Shown in pieces: positions 28,143 through 39,118 of a DNA stretch of 64,000 nt. Origin of the DNA: Incurvaria masculella. Lineage: Eukaryota; Arthropoda; Insecta; Lepidoptera; Incurvariidae. The number at the start of each line of letters is the position of its first letter. Position 1 is the first letter of the stretch. Under the pieces are notes generated by a model. That model was given only the letters and a program-made list of their open reading frames with translations. It was not told the origin of the DNA and made no database searches. Where the stretch lies: positions 4,052,501 to 4,116,500 of the forward strand of contig OX335651.1 in NCBI GenBank assembly GCA_946894095.1, given 5' to 3'. A program made the translations under genes and the position numbers.

Positions 28143-29423
28143 TAGGTCGGGGAAAAAGTCTTTTCGCATTATAGTATGTATGAACTTGTAATAAAATCTC
28201 TTTGGCTATACTATTTGTATCTGGCTGGTTTTGGTATCATTGAAAGTTTAAATTTTAAAGAACATAATTCCAAATTCAAATTAGGAAAATGTGTGATTCT
28301 CATTTGTTTTTCGTACTGTCAAAATGAGTGAATCTAATGAAGAAATTCGATACATTTTAAAATTTTACTACAAAAAAGGTAAAAATGCAACACAAGCCGC
28401 GAAAAAAATTTGCGATGTTTATGGACCTAGTGCAGTGTCTGTGAGAGTAGCACAAATTTGGTTTAAGCGTTTTCAATCCGGAAATTTTGATGTCAAAGAT
28501 GCACGTCGCTCTGGTCGCCCTATTACGGATAAAATGGATGCCATTTTTGAAAAAGTGGAGCAAGATCGGCATATCAGTAGTTACGACGTAGCTGAAGAAC
28601 TAGGAACTGACCACAAAACAGTTTTGGCGCATTTGAAAAAAACTGGGTACACAAAAAAGCTCGATATTTGGGTACCTCACGAGCTCACTGAAAGAAACCT
28701 AATGAACCGTGTACTCATTTGTGATTCTTTATTACGACGTAATGAAACCGAACCATTTTTGAAGAAGCTGATAACTGGTGATGAAAAGTGGATCACGTAC
28801 GACAAGAACGTGCGAAAAAGGTCGTGGTCAAAGGCCGGTCAAGCTTCACAGACTGTGGCGAAACCCGGGTTAACTCGCAACAAGGTGATGCTGTGTGTGG
28901 TGGGATTGGAAGGGCATTATTCATTATGAGCTGTTACCACCAGGCAGGACCATCGATTCTGAACTCTACTGCGAACAACTGATGAGATTAAAGCAAGAAG
29001 TTGAGAGAAAGCGGCCGGAATTAATCAACAGAAGGGGTGTGGTTTTTCATCATGATAACGCTAGACCTCACACATCTTTAGCCACTCAGCAAAAACTAAG
29101 AGAGTTTGGCTGGGAGGTGTTAATGCATCCGCCGTATAGTCCTGACCTTGCACCTTCAGATTTCCACCTGTTTAGGTCTCTTCAGAATTCTTTAGGCAGT
29201 GTCAGGTTAACATCACGAGAGGACTGCCAAAACCACTTGTCGCGGTATATTGATCAGAAGTCCCAATATTTCTATAGCAATGGGATCATGTCCCTACCTA
29301 CAAGATGGCAAAAAGTTATCGAACAAAATGGTACCTACATACTTTAGTTAAATGTAAATAAACCATATTAAAAAATGTTTTGAATTTTCTTAAAAAATGC
29401 GAAGAAACTTTTTCCCCAACCAA
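28143..29423 (+). mobile_element. mariner-family DNA transposon, copy 1, near full length
   Basis: The element is about 1.28 kb, with inverted ends GGTCGGGGAAAAAGTC on the left and the complement of TTGGTTGGGGAAAAAG on the right, and a TA next to the right end. It encodes one transposase frame broken by a 2-bp deletion. It is almost identical to the copy at 62534-63816, so both are recent insertions. It lies just downstream of an old SINE. Confidence 0.93.
28324..29347 (+). pseudogene. mariner transposase, single 2-bp frameshift
   Basis: This is a mariner-type DDE transposase that would cut and paste the element at TA sites. The N-terminal part (28324 to about 28895) holds the helix-turn-helix DNA-binding region, WVPHEL at residues 116-121 and the first catalytic Asp in ITGDEKW (residue 153). 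The rest lies in another frame and carries HHDNARPHT and YSPDLAPSD, which give D,D34D spacing. The frames part in a GT run at about 28892-28899. Copy 2 has one more GT unit there, so copy 1 lost 2 bp. The unbroken frame would be 1026 nt (341 residues), the usual family size. No other stop is visible, so the break is young. Confidence 0.93.
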
Positions 29424-30189
29424 TATTTACCTAGTTTCATCCAAATCGATTCAGGCATTAAAGAATTTTGAGTAACCAGCATTGAAACTTTTAAACATCT
29501 ATCCTATACAAAAGTAATAAATTAAACATTTTCCACCGAATCCATTTTCTAGCGATCCCGTAGAAAGTCATTTCGATCCATTTGTTTTTTCAACTGGCTA
29601 CCCACTATTCCAATTATTGAAAGGTAGCAAGAAAAATCGCTCAATCTACCTGACGTATCGATCCCCCGTCCATTCAAATTGGACGGCATTAGGTTCGGTC
29701 CGGCAAAACACTCGTGCGTAATGAATAAGGGTGGCTCAACATTAATTACTACGTTTCGTCGTTCACCACGTGCGGTGATGATATTAAATACCCCTATTGT
29801 GCCACCGCTGTTGTTGCAGGCAGCTTTGCACTGATGACTACATTAGTAACGTTGCCGTGTGCTCGGCCAGCTTGAACCTGCATTGAACAATTAGTGAGCT
29901 AGTCGGTTGGCTGACTGGTTCTACGCGAGATCCGATCTTGGCAGCTCAGTGCACACATTCCTTGTAGGATTAGTATGATTTGGATACCTTGGATTACGGG
30001 ATATTTTTAAATAGATAGAGAGAGAGATAGAATAAAATAGCCTGCCGAGATGCAGAAGATTCCGTAGCAATATTTTAAGCAATATTGTTAGTAACATCGA
30101 AAATATATTTATCAATTATCATTATTTTTCAGGTGGACACTTGAAAAATAATGCTAATTGAAACTAAAACGAAAAATAGACAATAAAAA
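29424..30189. other. Unassigned, right flank of mariner copy 1
   Basis: Starts with CCTAGTTTCATCCAAATCGA, a phrase common in dispersed repeats; otherwise unremarkable. Confidence 0.45.
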
Positions 30190-30335
30190 CGGGCCAGGCG
30201 CGAGTTCAGCTGCCTATCTATTCCGGTTCAAGAGATACAGCTCTGTGACAGACGGACAGATGGACGGACAGCGGAGTCTTAGTAATACGGTTCCTTCGGC
30301 ACCCTTTGGGTACGGAACCCTAAAAACAAAAACAT
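30190..30335 (+). repeat. Dispersed AGGGTTCCGT repeat
   Basis: TTCAGCTGCCTATCTATTCC, then GATACAGCTCTGTGACAGAC, GGACAGCGGAGTCTTAGTAA and GGGTACGGAACCCTAAAAA. Confidence 0.55.
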
Positions 30336-30949
30336 ACATGTGTTAGGATTAGGATTTAGCCTGCGATACAACTAATACAGTATTATGCACACATTTTTTT
30401 GTATATGCCTGATATAATTAATTTTCTAATTCTGCTGTGAAAGTCACTCATGTCTGTTCATACAAAATGTTCAAATGCAAGGCGTATTTCTATAGAAAAA
30501 AACTTGTTTTTGAGTTACACATAAAACTTATTTCCATTGGAGTAGCTACATTACGCCAATATTTTGTTCCGGATGAGGTCTATGCTGCTACGAGCCTCGT
30601 AGAGCTTCTACGAACTCTTTCCGTTCATGATGATATAAAAACTTTACATTTGTACACGTTCTATCATTTAGCGATTAGATTAACTTTAGATTTCATATTC
30701 AATCACGCCAAATCGGCAGTCCCGATTTGGATTGACCCATTTAACTTATTTTATTCTGCAAATAATTCAGCCCAACATCAGTCCAAAATTACACTGACCT
30801 AAGCAGAGCCGAGTACCTCAGCTAGAGGTATGGAAACAAGAAGAGTTCTGTACCTTCGTACAAGATTTAATACAAAAAATCAGGTTATTTTGTTTTTTTT
30901 TATTATTTTATAATTTTAGCAATTTTTTGTTACAGCGGCAAAATAAATA
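30336..30949 (+). repeat. Probable dispersed repeat with CTCAGCTAG tail
   Basis: A 121-codon frame (30437-30802) runs into GAGCCGAGTACCTCAGCTAG, the same tail type as 51700-51947, so the frame is likely repeat-derived rather than a gene. Confidence 0.4.
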
Positions 30950-31079
30950 AACTCTCTGTAAACATTTCAGCTGTCTACCTATTACGAGCGGACGGACGGA
31001 CGGATGGACGGACGGACGGACAGCGGAGGCTTTGTAATAGGGTTCCGTGGGCACCCTTTGGGTACGGAACCCTAAAAAA
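30950..31079 (+). repeat. Dispersed AGGGTTCCGT repeat with (GGAC)n
   Basis: As 30190-30335, but with a (GGAC) microsatellite at about 30988-31023 before GCGGAGGCTTTGTAATAGGG. Confidence 0.6.
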
Positions 31080-31548
31080 GATAAAGAAATAAAAAAAATG
31101 CGTCATATTTTATTTTTTCTTAAAATATATTCTAAATTAGTGCAATCAACATGAGTACAACTGCAAAAACTGCATTTGTTTCAAGAAAACAAAAAACGAT
31201 TTTATGCAACCGTAACGTGTGATAAACGGGAAGTCATCTGAAATAATATGACGACAGGAGGGAAACATGAACTATTATTCAAATTGAATAATTATGTCTC
31301 ATGCTTAGCCCCAAACTGGATTCACTTTGTTCCATAATCGCCCCTCCTCTAATCTCTCATTACTCATACTAACAAAAACTCAGTCACTTCGTCACACTCT
31401 TAAACCAATTCCTCCGTCTTACTTGTATTCATTTTCAATTATTGATCGATCGCATAGTTCTTAGTAGGTAGTACTTCGTTTCGTTCGTTAGGTTTAATGT
31501 TTCTTCGCTAGTAGGACACCATCGTCTGAATACAGGAAGGAATCGAGG
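31080..31548. other. Unassigned
   Basis: No feature seen between the AGGGTTCCGT repeat and the SINE. Confidence 0.5.
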
Positions 31549-31956
31549 CATGAGCAGCCTAGTGGCGCGGGGACTGGCCGTGCGTACCAGAGGCCTGGGT
31601 TCAATTCCGACATGCACCGCTGTCTTTCTCTTACCGAGTTCGATAAGTGCATTTCGTCACGAATGCGAGCTGCTCCATGGTTCGAAATCCATGTAAAACT
31701 GTAGGTCCCCTTCCCCTACTAGGTGGTAGGGTTTAAGCCCGCCCGGGTTGGTACCATCGCATTGGATGGAAAAGATAGTCGAAGCGGCAATGAAAAAATG
31801 TCCATGTTTTCTATCCAGTTCAATGTAGCCGTGCTCATTAAGGGAAGGTCCCGGCATGGCATCTAATTCCTTCGGGAATGTGGTGTATTGGGCTAATATC
31901 AAATATCATAACGTTAGTTGTTTGGTATTAGCCATCCATGTCAGGTCGCATAAGAC
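31549..31956 (+). mobile_element. tRNA-headed SINE, full length
   Basis: The head has an A-box-like CCTAGTGG and B-box GGTTCAATTCC (about 31600-31610), followed by a CTTTCTCTTACCGAGTTCGA segment specific to the tRNA-headed type. The body from AAACTGTAGGTCCCC onward matches the 5S-headed SINEs. The tail is short. Confidence 0.85.
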
Positions 31957-32313
31957 GTAGTCGTAACAAGCTGGACCCATTATGAACCGGTCCATGAAAT
32001 AGTCCATTAACCTACATTCGCCCCCTCTTTGCCAATTATATTTATTTCAAGCTATGCTTTAAGTCCCACTTCATATAATCCTTAAGTAGCTTATTTATCT
32101 TCGACTTGTCGCGTTTGTTCTTTATGAAATAAAATATGTTATTAAAAAAAAATCCCAAAAATATTTTGTTAATGTTTGTGTTGAAAAATAGCCAGCTTTA
32201 CTTCTTTCTTTGAATCATCATATTTGATGTAAAACCAACACTACACTGAATTCATGTTAGAATAAGCACGATACCTTACTTGTTAGGACCCATTTATTTG
32301 TGTTCAGAGATAT
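31957..32313. other. Unassigned
   Basis: AT-rich spacer between a SINE and a MITE. Confidence 0.5.
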
Positions 32314-32686
32314 CTAAGGCTGTTCCGACCCATATAAAGTTGTTTGCGCACATAACGCAAAAAGTATTGCACTTTAAGCCTTAATTTAATTAATAATAAA
32401 AGTTTAATATAGTCATATTACCTTCAGCGAAAACAATTTCACAATTTCAGGATTATTGGTTTTGTTACAATTTATTTAAATACGATTTTTATTTAACAGC
32501 GCCATCTAACGGTGTAAAACTTCTAATCGGCTATTACAACGAAACCATTAAACCTGAAATTGTGAATATGTTTTCGCTGCAACTACTATGGCTATATTTA
32601 ATATTTTTGACGAATTCGTGCCTTAAAGTGCAATACTTTTTGCGTTTTTTGTAAAAAAAACATTGTATGGGTCGGAACATCCTTAA
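32314..32686 (+). mobile_element. TTAA-type palindromic MITE, copy 2
   Basis: Same structure and nearly the same sequence as 21993-22354. The left edge reads TCTAAGG instead of TTAAGG; the right edge keeps TTAA. Confidence 0.75.
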
Positions 32687-33129
32687 GTAAATTTGATTTG
32701 GAAACACATCACATTGTTAAACAAAAAGGAAAAGAAATTGAGAGGTGATATTGGATTTTGGTTTAAATAAAAAATATTTACTTACATAATTTTTTACTAC
32801 TTTCCGAGACTGGCCATGCGATATCTGTCACTTGAAAAGTATCTGAAAAGAAGAAAAATTAAAATTAGTCTTAGTACATCTAACAAGTACCCATGGTATA
32901 AGCAACCTATGGGCTGTTTCACAACTTTTAACATGTTTCATAATGAGAGCTTAGCATGGAAGTTAAGTAAAATCTAATCTATAAATTTAAGTCTTATTTT
33001 GCTTGATTTAAAAATAAATTGGAAACTGTGCAGAAGTTCTCGATATAATCACAGAATAAACAAAAGAGCTTTGCATAATATAATCGCAAACATACATACA
33101 CACTTACATTTACGCATAAAGAACACAGA
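32687..33129. other. Unassigned
   Basis: No feature seen. Confidence 0.5.
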
Positions 33130-33560
33130 ACTTGTTTTTTTGAAGTCGGTCAATAACCAAACAAGACAGACCGGAACAGCATCAACACGAACTGGAGAGA
33201 CTACACCTGCGTCCCACCTTGTTCCATATTGTAGCCCGTTTGCTCAACTCCAACGCCATTCCGCAGTCTGGCCACGTAGGCGAGCCCTCTCAATTCATAG
33301 CCGGATCAAAACGCAGGCCTGCCCGTCCGGGTGGATTGATCCCGCCGGGTGATCCGGCTACATTAGGGGCGATCGGGGAATTAGACCCTGATTGAATGAT
33401 AAGCGGGGAAAGTAACTCCTTGGGCTGTCCTTCATAAAATAATACATAGCCATAGCCATAAATATTTGCATCTCTAAGTTTCCGAGTTAGTTGAACACTG
33501 TTATGTCCGTCAGTTCGTATGTCATAGTCAGGGCTTACCATCCAATGTGGTTTACACTAC
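33130..33560 (-). mobile_element. Unclassified transposable element, frameshifted 3' coding end plus common tail
   Basis: The minus strand is open from 33541 to 33290 (MVSPDYDIRTDGHNSVQLT, then NIYGYGYVLFYEGQPKELL). Another frame continues GYELRGLAYVARLRNGVGV to a stop. The segment runs into GACCGACTTCAAAAAAAC (33134-33151), a tail I associate with dispersed lepidopteran repeats; the same tail recurs near 5155-5180. I do not recognise the protein. The frame change and repeat tail argue for a dead element rather than a host exon. Confidence 0.4.
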
Positions 33561-33971
33561 ATTTTTTATTACAAAATAACTATCACGATTTTTTTCAAAG
33601 CAAAAAATTGGTGTTTTGATTAAAATGCAAGTTTTAACATTTTTATAAATCGTTAACAAGGCACTTATTAGGTAATTGGATACTCCTAGGAAAATTGGGT
33701 AGAATAAAGGCTATTATGTTAAGGTTAGAAATATTTTCTTGTAGCGAAATGGGTGGATCTTATTAAAGGTAACGTGAGCTCAAATAATAATACCATTATT
33801 GTTTGTTTTCAAAGTTACTACATTTGATTTGAGGTCATCCAAAGACATCTGTATTAAAGCATTGTAATCAGATTATGAAATTAATAAGAAAACCATTTGG
33901 ACTTGATAACGAATTATTACACAGGCTTCGGGCGCGAAAATCTAACGGAGCCGATTCTTGGAGCCTTATAA
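33561..33971. other. Unassigned
   Basis: AT-rich; no feature seen. Confidence 0.5.
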
Positions 33972-34150
33972 AAGTACTAGCTGCGTTACCCGGCTCCGCT
34001 CGGGTTAGTGTCGGCTAAATTATCTCATGGATAAAAAGTAGCCCACATGACTGGTCCAAAATAGGGTCAAACTGGTCCAGGACAATGTATCCATGTACCA
34101 AATTCAATCAAGATCGTTCGAGCCGAAAAAGCATGATGTAATGAGAAACA
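33972..34150 (-). mobile_element. Helitron-like 3' end
   Basis: ACTAGCTGCGTTACCCGGCT and CCGCTCGGGT are the inverse of a CTAGT terminus with a CCCGAGCGGAGCCGGG-type hairpin. The adjacent sequence, with AAAAAGTAGCCC, is a common dispersed-repeat motif. Its 5' end may be at 35815. Confidence 0.5.
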
Positions 34151-34667
34151 TCCAATAATTCCCATTTAGAGCTTCGTTGACGTTTGGTGGCTATTTAAAA
34201 AAAAAACATTTGCCGCCAGAACCTTTCTGCACTTTCACTGCTACATTGCCTACCTAGTAAGTAACGTGTAACGTAGGTAAGTTCACCACAGCCAGCCTCA
34301 ACATCGAAAACACTAAACCCATCTCGAACCTGACTGCTCCCAGAGATGCTATACATTGACAAAATACGCACACCCTTCTGGTAATGAAGCGTTATATTAT
34401 GTAGCCTATAAGTTTTTAGTAGAATCAGGCTAGACGTAGATACAATCCACGTCTAAATCGAGTAATTGGTTCTCAAGGATTTTATTCTATTGGTCGCACC
34501 TCCGGCGATTTAGCGTGATGCCAAGTAGTGCTAAAGTTGCGGGAAATACCAAGCCGTACTTAGGTACAGTTAGTAAAAGTAAGCGCTGCCGCCGCGCCGC
34601 ATGCATCCATTCTCAGCCGACACTTAAAAATAAATACCATCCGATCCTTTTGATCCTTTATTTATAG

Positions 34668-34790
34668 GGTCGCTAAACTATGGAATCGACTCCATACCGA
34701 TTTATTTCCCCCAAAGTCCCCCGGAGTCGTTGAAACATGGGGTGAAAGAGCACCTGGCCGGCCGGCATGGTTTTCGTATCCCCCGTGAAA
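34668..34790 (+). mobile_element. LINE reverse-transcriptase C-terminal relic
   Basis: One frame reads VAKLWNRLHTDLFPPKSPG, matching the LWNxLP..VFP motif at the end of CR1/jockey-like reverse transcriptases. No tail or complete boundaries are visible. It sits within a larger Helitron-like region. Confidence 0.45.
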
Positions 34791-34799
34791 GTTCGAAAT

Positions 34800-35739
34800 G
34801 CCGCGCTTGGCTTAGTACCTACTAATCTACCAAACAAAAATTAAGAAACCATTCAACTGAAACCGTAATATCCTAACAATACGCGTTTAAACAATCAACC
34901 TAAAAAGCCCAAACAAATGCGTGTAGCTAGGAACGGCTGTCGCTAAGTTAGCATACCGCGCGGGTTGGTAAAAAGAATACAAAGAATTTACGTAAAAAAT
35001 CTCATACTAATCCGTGTACCACACGACCACGGAGCGCCAGTGCGCGTCTTGACTGAGGCGGCGCGGGAACCGCGGCCGGCGAGACGTTCGTCGCCAGCGT
35101 TTAGTTATTCTGTGCCAGCGTCGCCGATCGCTCCCCGATTCCCCGAATCACGGGAAATTTGAGGTATTTCGGGGAAAATGGTGGGGAATGCAAGCGTTAG
35201 GAAATTTGCGGGGAATTGGCCAATCCGTGGGGAATTTAGTTTTTTTGCCTTTATATTTACCATATTTTTTCTTTGCTCATTCGAAAAATATATCGAACAT
35301 TAAAGCAATCGGGGAAACTTTGGATTTATCTTCTCCCGAAAGTTGTTCGGACGGCCGTCGACTGCACGACCTTTTTTTGGTCATTCGAAATTTTCGATGA
35401 AAATTTGGTTCCTATTTCGGATTCTTACGGAATTCCGGGAATCCTAAGAACGTTTTTGGGGAATTGGAGGAGTGGTTATTGGCAACGCTGTTTGCCGTTT
35501 CGCGCGCTCGCGCGTAGGTACCTTCGGCTCGACTCGGCAATACTCGGTCCTCGTCGGGTGGCCACCGCCGTCACGGTCCTCGCCGCGCTATTATTTCGTT
35601 TTCGCTCCGCGCCCTCTGACTATTTTTCTTTTTGTTCGGCTCCTAAGGGTCGTTACGTGATGTTCAATAGCTTAAAGCCTTCCTTAAGAATTAGGCTATC
35701 GAATTTAAAAATATTTTTTCAAACCTGACTGGTAGTTCC
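34800..35739. other. GC-rich block inside the putative Helitron-like region
   Basis: CpG-rich at 35020-35130 and 35490-35600. GGGGAAT-like phrases recur at 35115-35235 (about eight) and at 35457. A 151-codon plus frame (35273-35728) has no recognisable domain. Confidence 0.4.
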
Positions 35740-35815
35740 AGAGATTAGGGCGTTCAAACAAAAAAACAAACAAACTCTTCAGCTTTATTATATTAGTATT
35801 AGTATAGATATGGGT
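35740..35815 (-). mobile_element. Helitron-like 5' end
   Basis: Read inverted, TATACTAATACTAATATAAT, AAAGCTGAAGAGTTTG and GAACGCCCTAATCTCTGGAA form the start typical of dispersed lepidopteran Helitron-like repeats. It may pair with the 3' end at 33972, with other repeats nested between. Confidence 0.5.
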
Positions 35816-35851
35816 GCTAGGAAATAAATTGACTATGGCGATTTGGAGGAT

Positions 35852-36234
35852 CGGCAGTGCAATTACGAAGCACAAAATTGGGTGTAGGTTGCTGTACTTA
35901 CAGCAATATGACAGCTTTTGCGATTACGAAATCGATGCATTCACAAATGGTGCGGCACTCAGCGCTACCCGCAGCAATTAGGTCAACCCCATACATTTCG
36001 CGTCGAATCGGTGTTACGAAACGGCAAAGAACTGTCAAATGCGGGGAGGTAAACGCCTATTTCGTCTGCTCGTCTAATCAAGTACCTCAAAAGTTGACCT
36101 ATTGTCGACACAGATTGGTCCGTGCTGGATGTAGGTGGATGAAAAACGGCTTCGTAATCGCGATTTACAAATGACGGGGGCGCACCTACACGTACCGCGG
36201 CACCATCCTCAAATGTTGCGTAATCGCACTGCGG
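35852..36234. mobile_element. MITE with CGCAGTGCGATTACG-type ends
   Basis: GGCAGTGCAATTACGAAGCA at the left pairs with TGCGTAATCGCACTGCGG at the right. A further GCTTCGTAATCGCG block at about 36148 suggests nested copies of the terminus. Confidence 0.55.
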
Positions 36235-36571
36235 GTCAACAAAGAATTATCCTATACAGTTACACATTGTGTAGTATAAATATCAAATAAAACCAAGCAA
36301 AGTTTCCCCCTTCAGTTACTTTTCTAAAGAAAATTGTGGCGCCAAATAAGGGACGCTCTCATAACAATCGAAAAAAGTTAAATTGTTTTCGTTTTCAGAA
36401 TTAAATCGAAGAGATAATCAATTCCGAAAAAATAATTAAAAGTAAATTTTCTTTCTAGGCATAAATTGTATTTACATACATACCCGTAAAAGTAAAACAA
36501 TTTTCATCTCCATGGCACATTTTCATTTATAAAATGCCCGTGTGCATTTGATCGTAATACAATTCTTCTCG
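36235..36571. other. Unassigned
   Basis: AT-rich spacer before the SINE tail. Confidence 0.5.
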
Positions 36572-36966
36572 TTTTTTTTTTATGTGACTGGCCATGGATG
36601 GCTAATACCACAAGTTCTATCATGGTATTAGCCCAACACACCACATGGGAACTAGTTGCCATGCCAGGACCTTCCTTATATGCAATATAAGGAACATTGA
36701 ACTACATTGAACTGGATGGAAAACACGGACAATTTTCATTGCCGCTTCGACCATCGTTCATCCAATGCGATGGTACCAACCCGAGCGGGATAAACCCTAC
36801 CACCTAGTAAGTAAGGAAGGGGACCTACAGCTTAACGTGGAATCCGAACCACGGCCAGCCTCTCTCAACGGTCGAATGGTCACCCATCCAAGACCAGACC
36901 GGACCCAGCGTTGCTTAACTTCGGAGAGCGATCGCCGAAGTGTCGCGCCACTGGGCCACTGAGGCT
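36572..36966 (-). mobile_element. 5S rRNA-headed SINE, full length
   Basis: Nearly identical to 18511-18904 but inverted; the poly-A tail appears as T at 36572-36580 and the 5S-like head is at the right end. A short internal duplication near 36676-36712 (repeated ATTGAACT) distinguishes it. A weak CTCG direct repeat flanks it. Confidence 0.9.
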
Positions 36967-37506
36967 CTCGTCCTGAACGGCTGGAACGTTCTTGATGTAT
37001 ATTTTTACCAGCTGTTGTCAAGGTCCAGATTTTTTAAACTCGCCCATTGAACAATCCTGTAAAGGTTTCTGATTACATTTTAGCCGACTCCGCTCGAGTG
37101 AATGGCCAAAACGAAATTGTCCAGAGCGCTGCCGGCAATCCAAGATAGTACCTAGTATAATAAAATTATGGCCGAATGTTTTAACCCGATTGTTCATTGA
37201 AGGATAGTGCGAGTTTGAGCATGCCAAACCGTTTGAATCTTGCACCCTCATAAATAAAGTACAGCGCTGTGTTAAATATAAATTATCCCAGTACAATTTA
37301 TATTTGAATTTATACCGCGGCATATATCGACGGTGCGGTGGTGGCATTTCAGAGATGCGTCGCTAGACGACAGGTGTTGCTTGTCCATTATTCTTGTTCT
37401 TTGCGGGCATTAATATGCTTCTAATTTTACCTAGACGTATCTGGATGCGTTAATTGGGTTGGACATGTACACGTTTTAACAAGTGGCTCTCTGTACCCGA
37501 AGTATC
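36967..37506. other. Unassigned
   Basis: CCGACTCCGCTCGAGTGAAT at 37084 hints at a repeat terminus; otherwise nothing. Confidence 0.4.
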
Positions 37507-37845
37507 AGTTGTCACCTTAATTGGCCTTTACGGCAAACCGATCGACTGGCGTTTTCAAATGTATGGAGAAATTGAAGAGCTCGCGCAGTGGGCGTTAAGC
37601 GAACTACCATTTGCGAGTCCGAGTTTGATTTGACAGCTTACTCAACGTTGCCGTAAATACGTCGACGTTGCCGATTACGTCGACTCCGCGTTTTCATACG
37701 AATCGGAACTCCGAGTTTGACTTTGACAGCTTGAAGAAGTAAAACCACAGAATATCTAGTAAACATTTGTATGGAGTTTGAAGTTTTTACGGAAAACGCC
37801 AGTCGATCGGTTTGCCGTAAACGCCGTAAACTGACCACTCAGAGC
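37507..37845. mobile_element. MITE with 30-bp perfect inner inverted repeats
   Basis: TTTACGGCAAACCGATCGAC and the following GGCGTTTTC (37527-37556) are exactly complementary to 37792-37821. Related shorter pieces occur at 15840-15950 and 18062-18130. Confidence 0.75.
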
Positions 37846-38148
37846 TGTAGACTTCGCTAGTCTATCTTTGCATAGTTTAAAAGTGAATAAATGTTTTCCG
37901 CGGACCTTAAAACTAAAAGTTAAGATACACTTGTTATTACATTTGTATATTACGCATGCCTTTATTTCCAACAGTTTCTTCAATCTATGTGTTTTTCGAT
38001 TTGCATGGTCCGACGGGCTGATTTTACTGTCGTTCTTTCTTTGTTTTGCATTTTTTTTTTACATTTTTTTCAAAAGCTGAAATATTATTGTTACGTTTCC
38101 TACCCCCACGAGTCCGCCATTTTGAAAGATTTCCAAAAACTTTTCAAA

Positions 38149-38290
38149 CTCGGCTGGGCGTGGTTACAGGATTCCACGAAAACTTTAGGTCCCATTTCTT
38201 ACTCACCTATCACCGGTGAATCACAGGTGACCGTTAACTTTAAGCCGCACCTAGCTGCATTTAGCTCTGCTCCCTGTATATCGGCACCGC
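38149..38290 (+). mobile_element. SINE fragment with ACCGGTGAATCAC insert
   Basis: GGCTGGGCGTGGTTACAGGA, TTCCACG and TTTAGGTCCC match the start of the SINE body. TCACCGGTGAATCACAGGTG and CTGTATATC follow, as in 11506-11879. The rest of the body is absent. Confidence 0.45.
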
Positions 38291-38409
38291 ATGTTCGATG
38301 ACACCGCGCGAGTGCGTAGCGTCCTTGTGCAACGCAAACACCACCTCGTTTGTTCAGCAAACATGGACGTACAAGCGCCGGCAAATAACCAGAACACTAT
38401 CGAGGTGTA

Positions 38410-38656
38410 CAGTCCGTGCGGAAAGAGAACCGGCGTGGCGTACAGTGGAACTTACATAAAGATTTTTACATAACATACACTAAGACAATTATTAAGACCT
38501 CCGAATCTGAAAATATTATATTCTAACACAGCCTCAATATATCAAGTTGTTACAGTCATACTATAATGAGGTGCCAGTGTTGTCAACAGGACAAATACAG
38601 TAAATGTGCACATGTGCGCCCTCAAATCTTAGACGGTTCTCTTTCCGCACGGACTC
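38410..38656. repeat. Inverted repeat pair of about 22 bp, possible MITE
   Basis: AGTCCGTGCGGAAAGAGAAC at about 38412 is exactly inverted at about 38636-38655. The stems lie inside, not at the ends of, any clear element. Confidence 0.5.
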
Positions 38657-39007
38657 TAGCATATTATCGAAGCACATTTATTCATAGACAACAGCTGGAA
38701 CAGGAAAGGTTGTTCCGTCCATTTGTTTATGGGATGGCGACACACGTTGATGGCGAGTGGCAGGGAGAGGGGAGATTTTGACTCGCTCGCTAGGAATGTT
38801 TGAAATGCGTGAAGCTTACGGATTACCCGTATTCTTCTAATTTATTAGTTTGTGGTCCATGAATAGATGTGTTTCGAAAATTTGCTACAGAGGCGCCTTC
38901 CCTCCGTACTGTTGTTCAATGCACACCCGATTCAATGCACACCAAAATAAACTAAATAAATTAACGTTTAAAAAAATATTTACCAAAAAATTTTTAACGT
39001 AAAGTTG
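38657..39007. other. Unassigned
   Basis: No feature seen. Confidence 0.5.
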
Positions 39008-39118
39008 TATGTGCGCTTCCTTACCCAGACGGGTTGACTCAGTCCGATTTAGTAGCATCGCACTGAAAGAAAATGTGGTCGAAGCGACAATGAAAATCGT
39101 CCGTTTTATTAAACCAGT
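39008..39118 (+). mobile_element. SINE body fragment
   Basis: Only the middle of the body is left: CTTCCTTACCCAGACGGGTT, TAGCATCGCACTGA and GTGGTCGAAGCGACAATGAA. Confidence 0.5.

Noticed and set aside
30437..30802. 121-codon ORF as a gene
   Set aside because: The frame overlaps a dispersed repeat ending GTACCTCAGCTAG and has no recognisable domain.
35273..35728. 151-codon ORF as a gene
   Set aside because: It lies in a putative Helitron-like region, has no domain, and ends in repeat-derived sequence.
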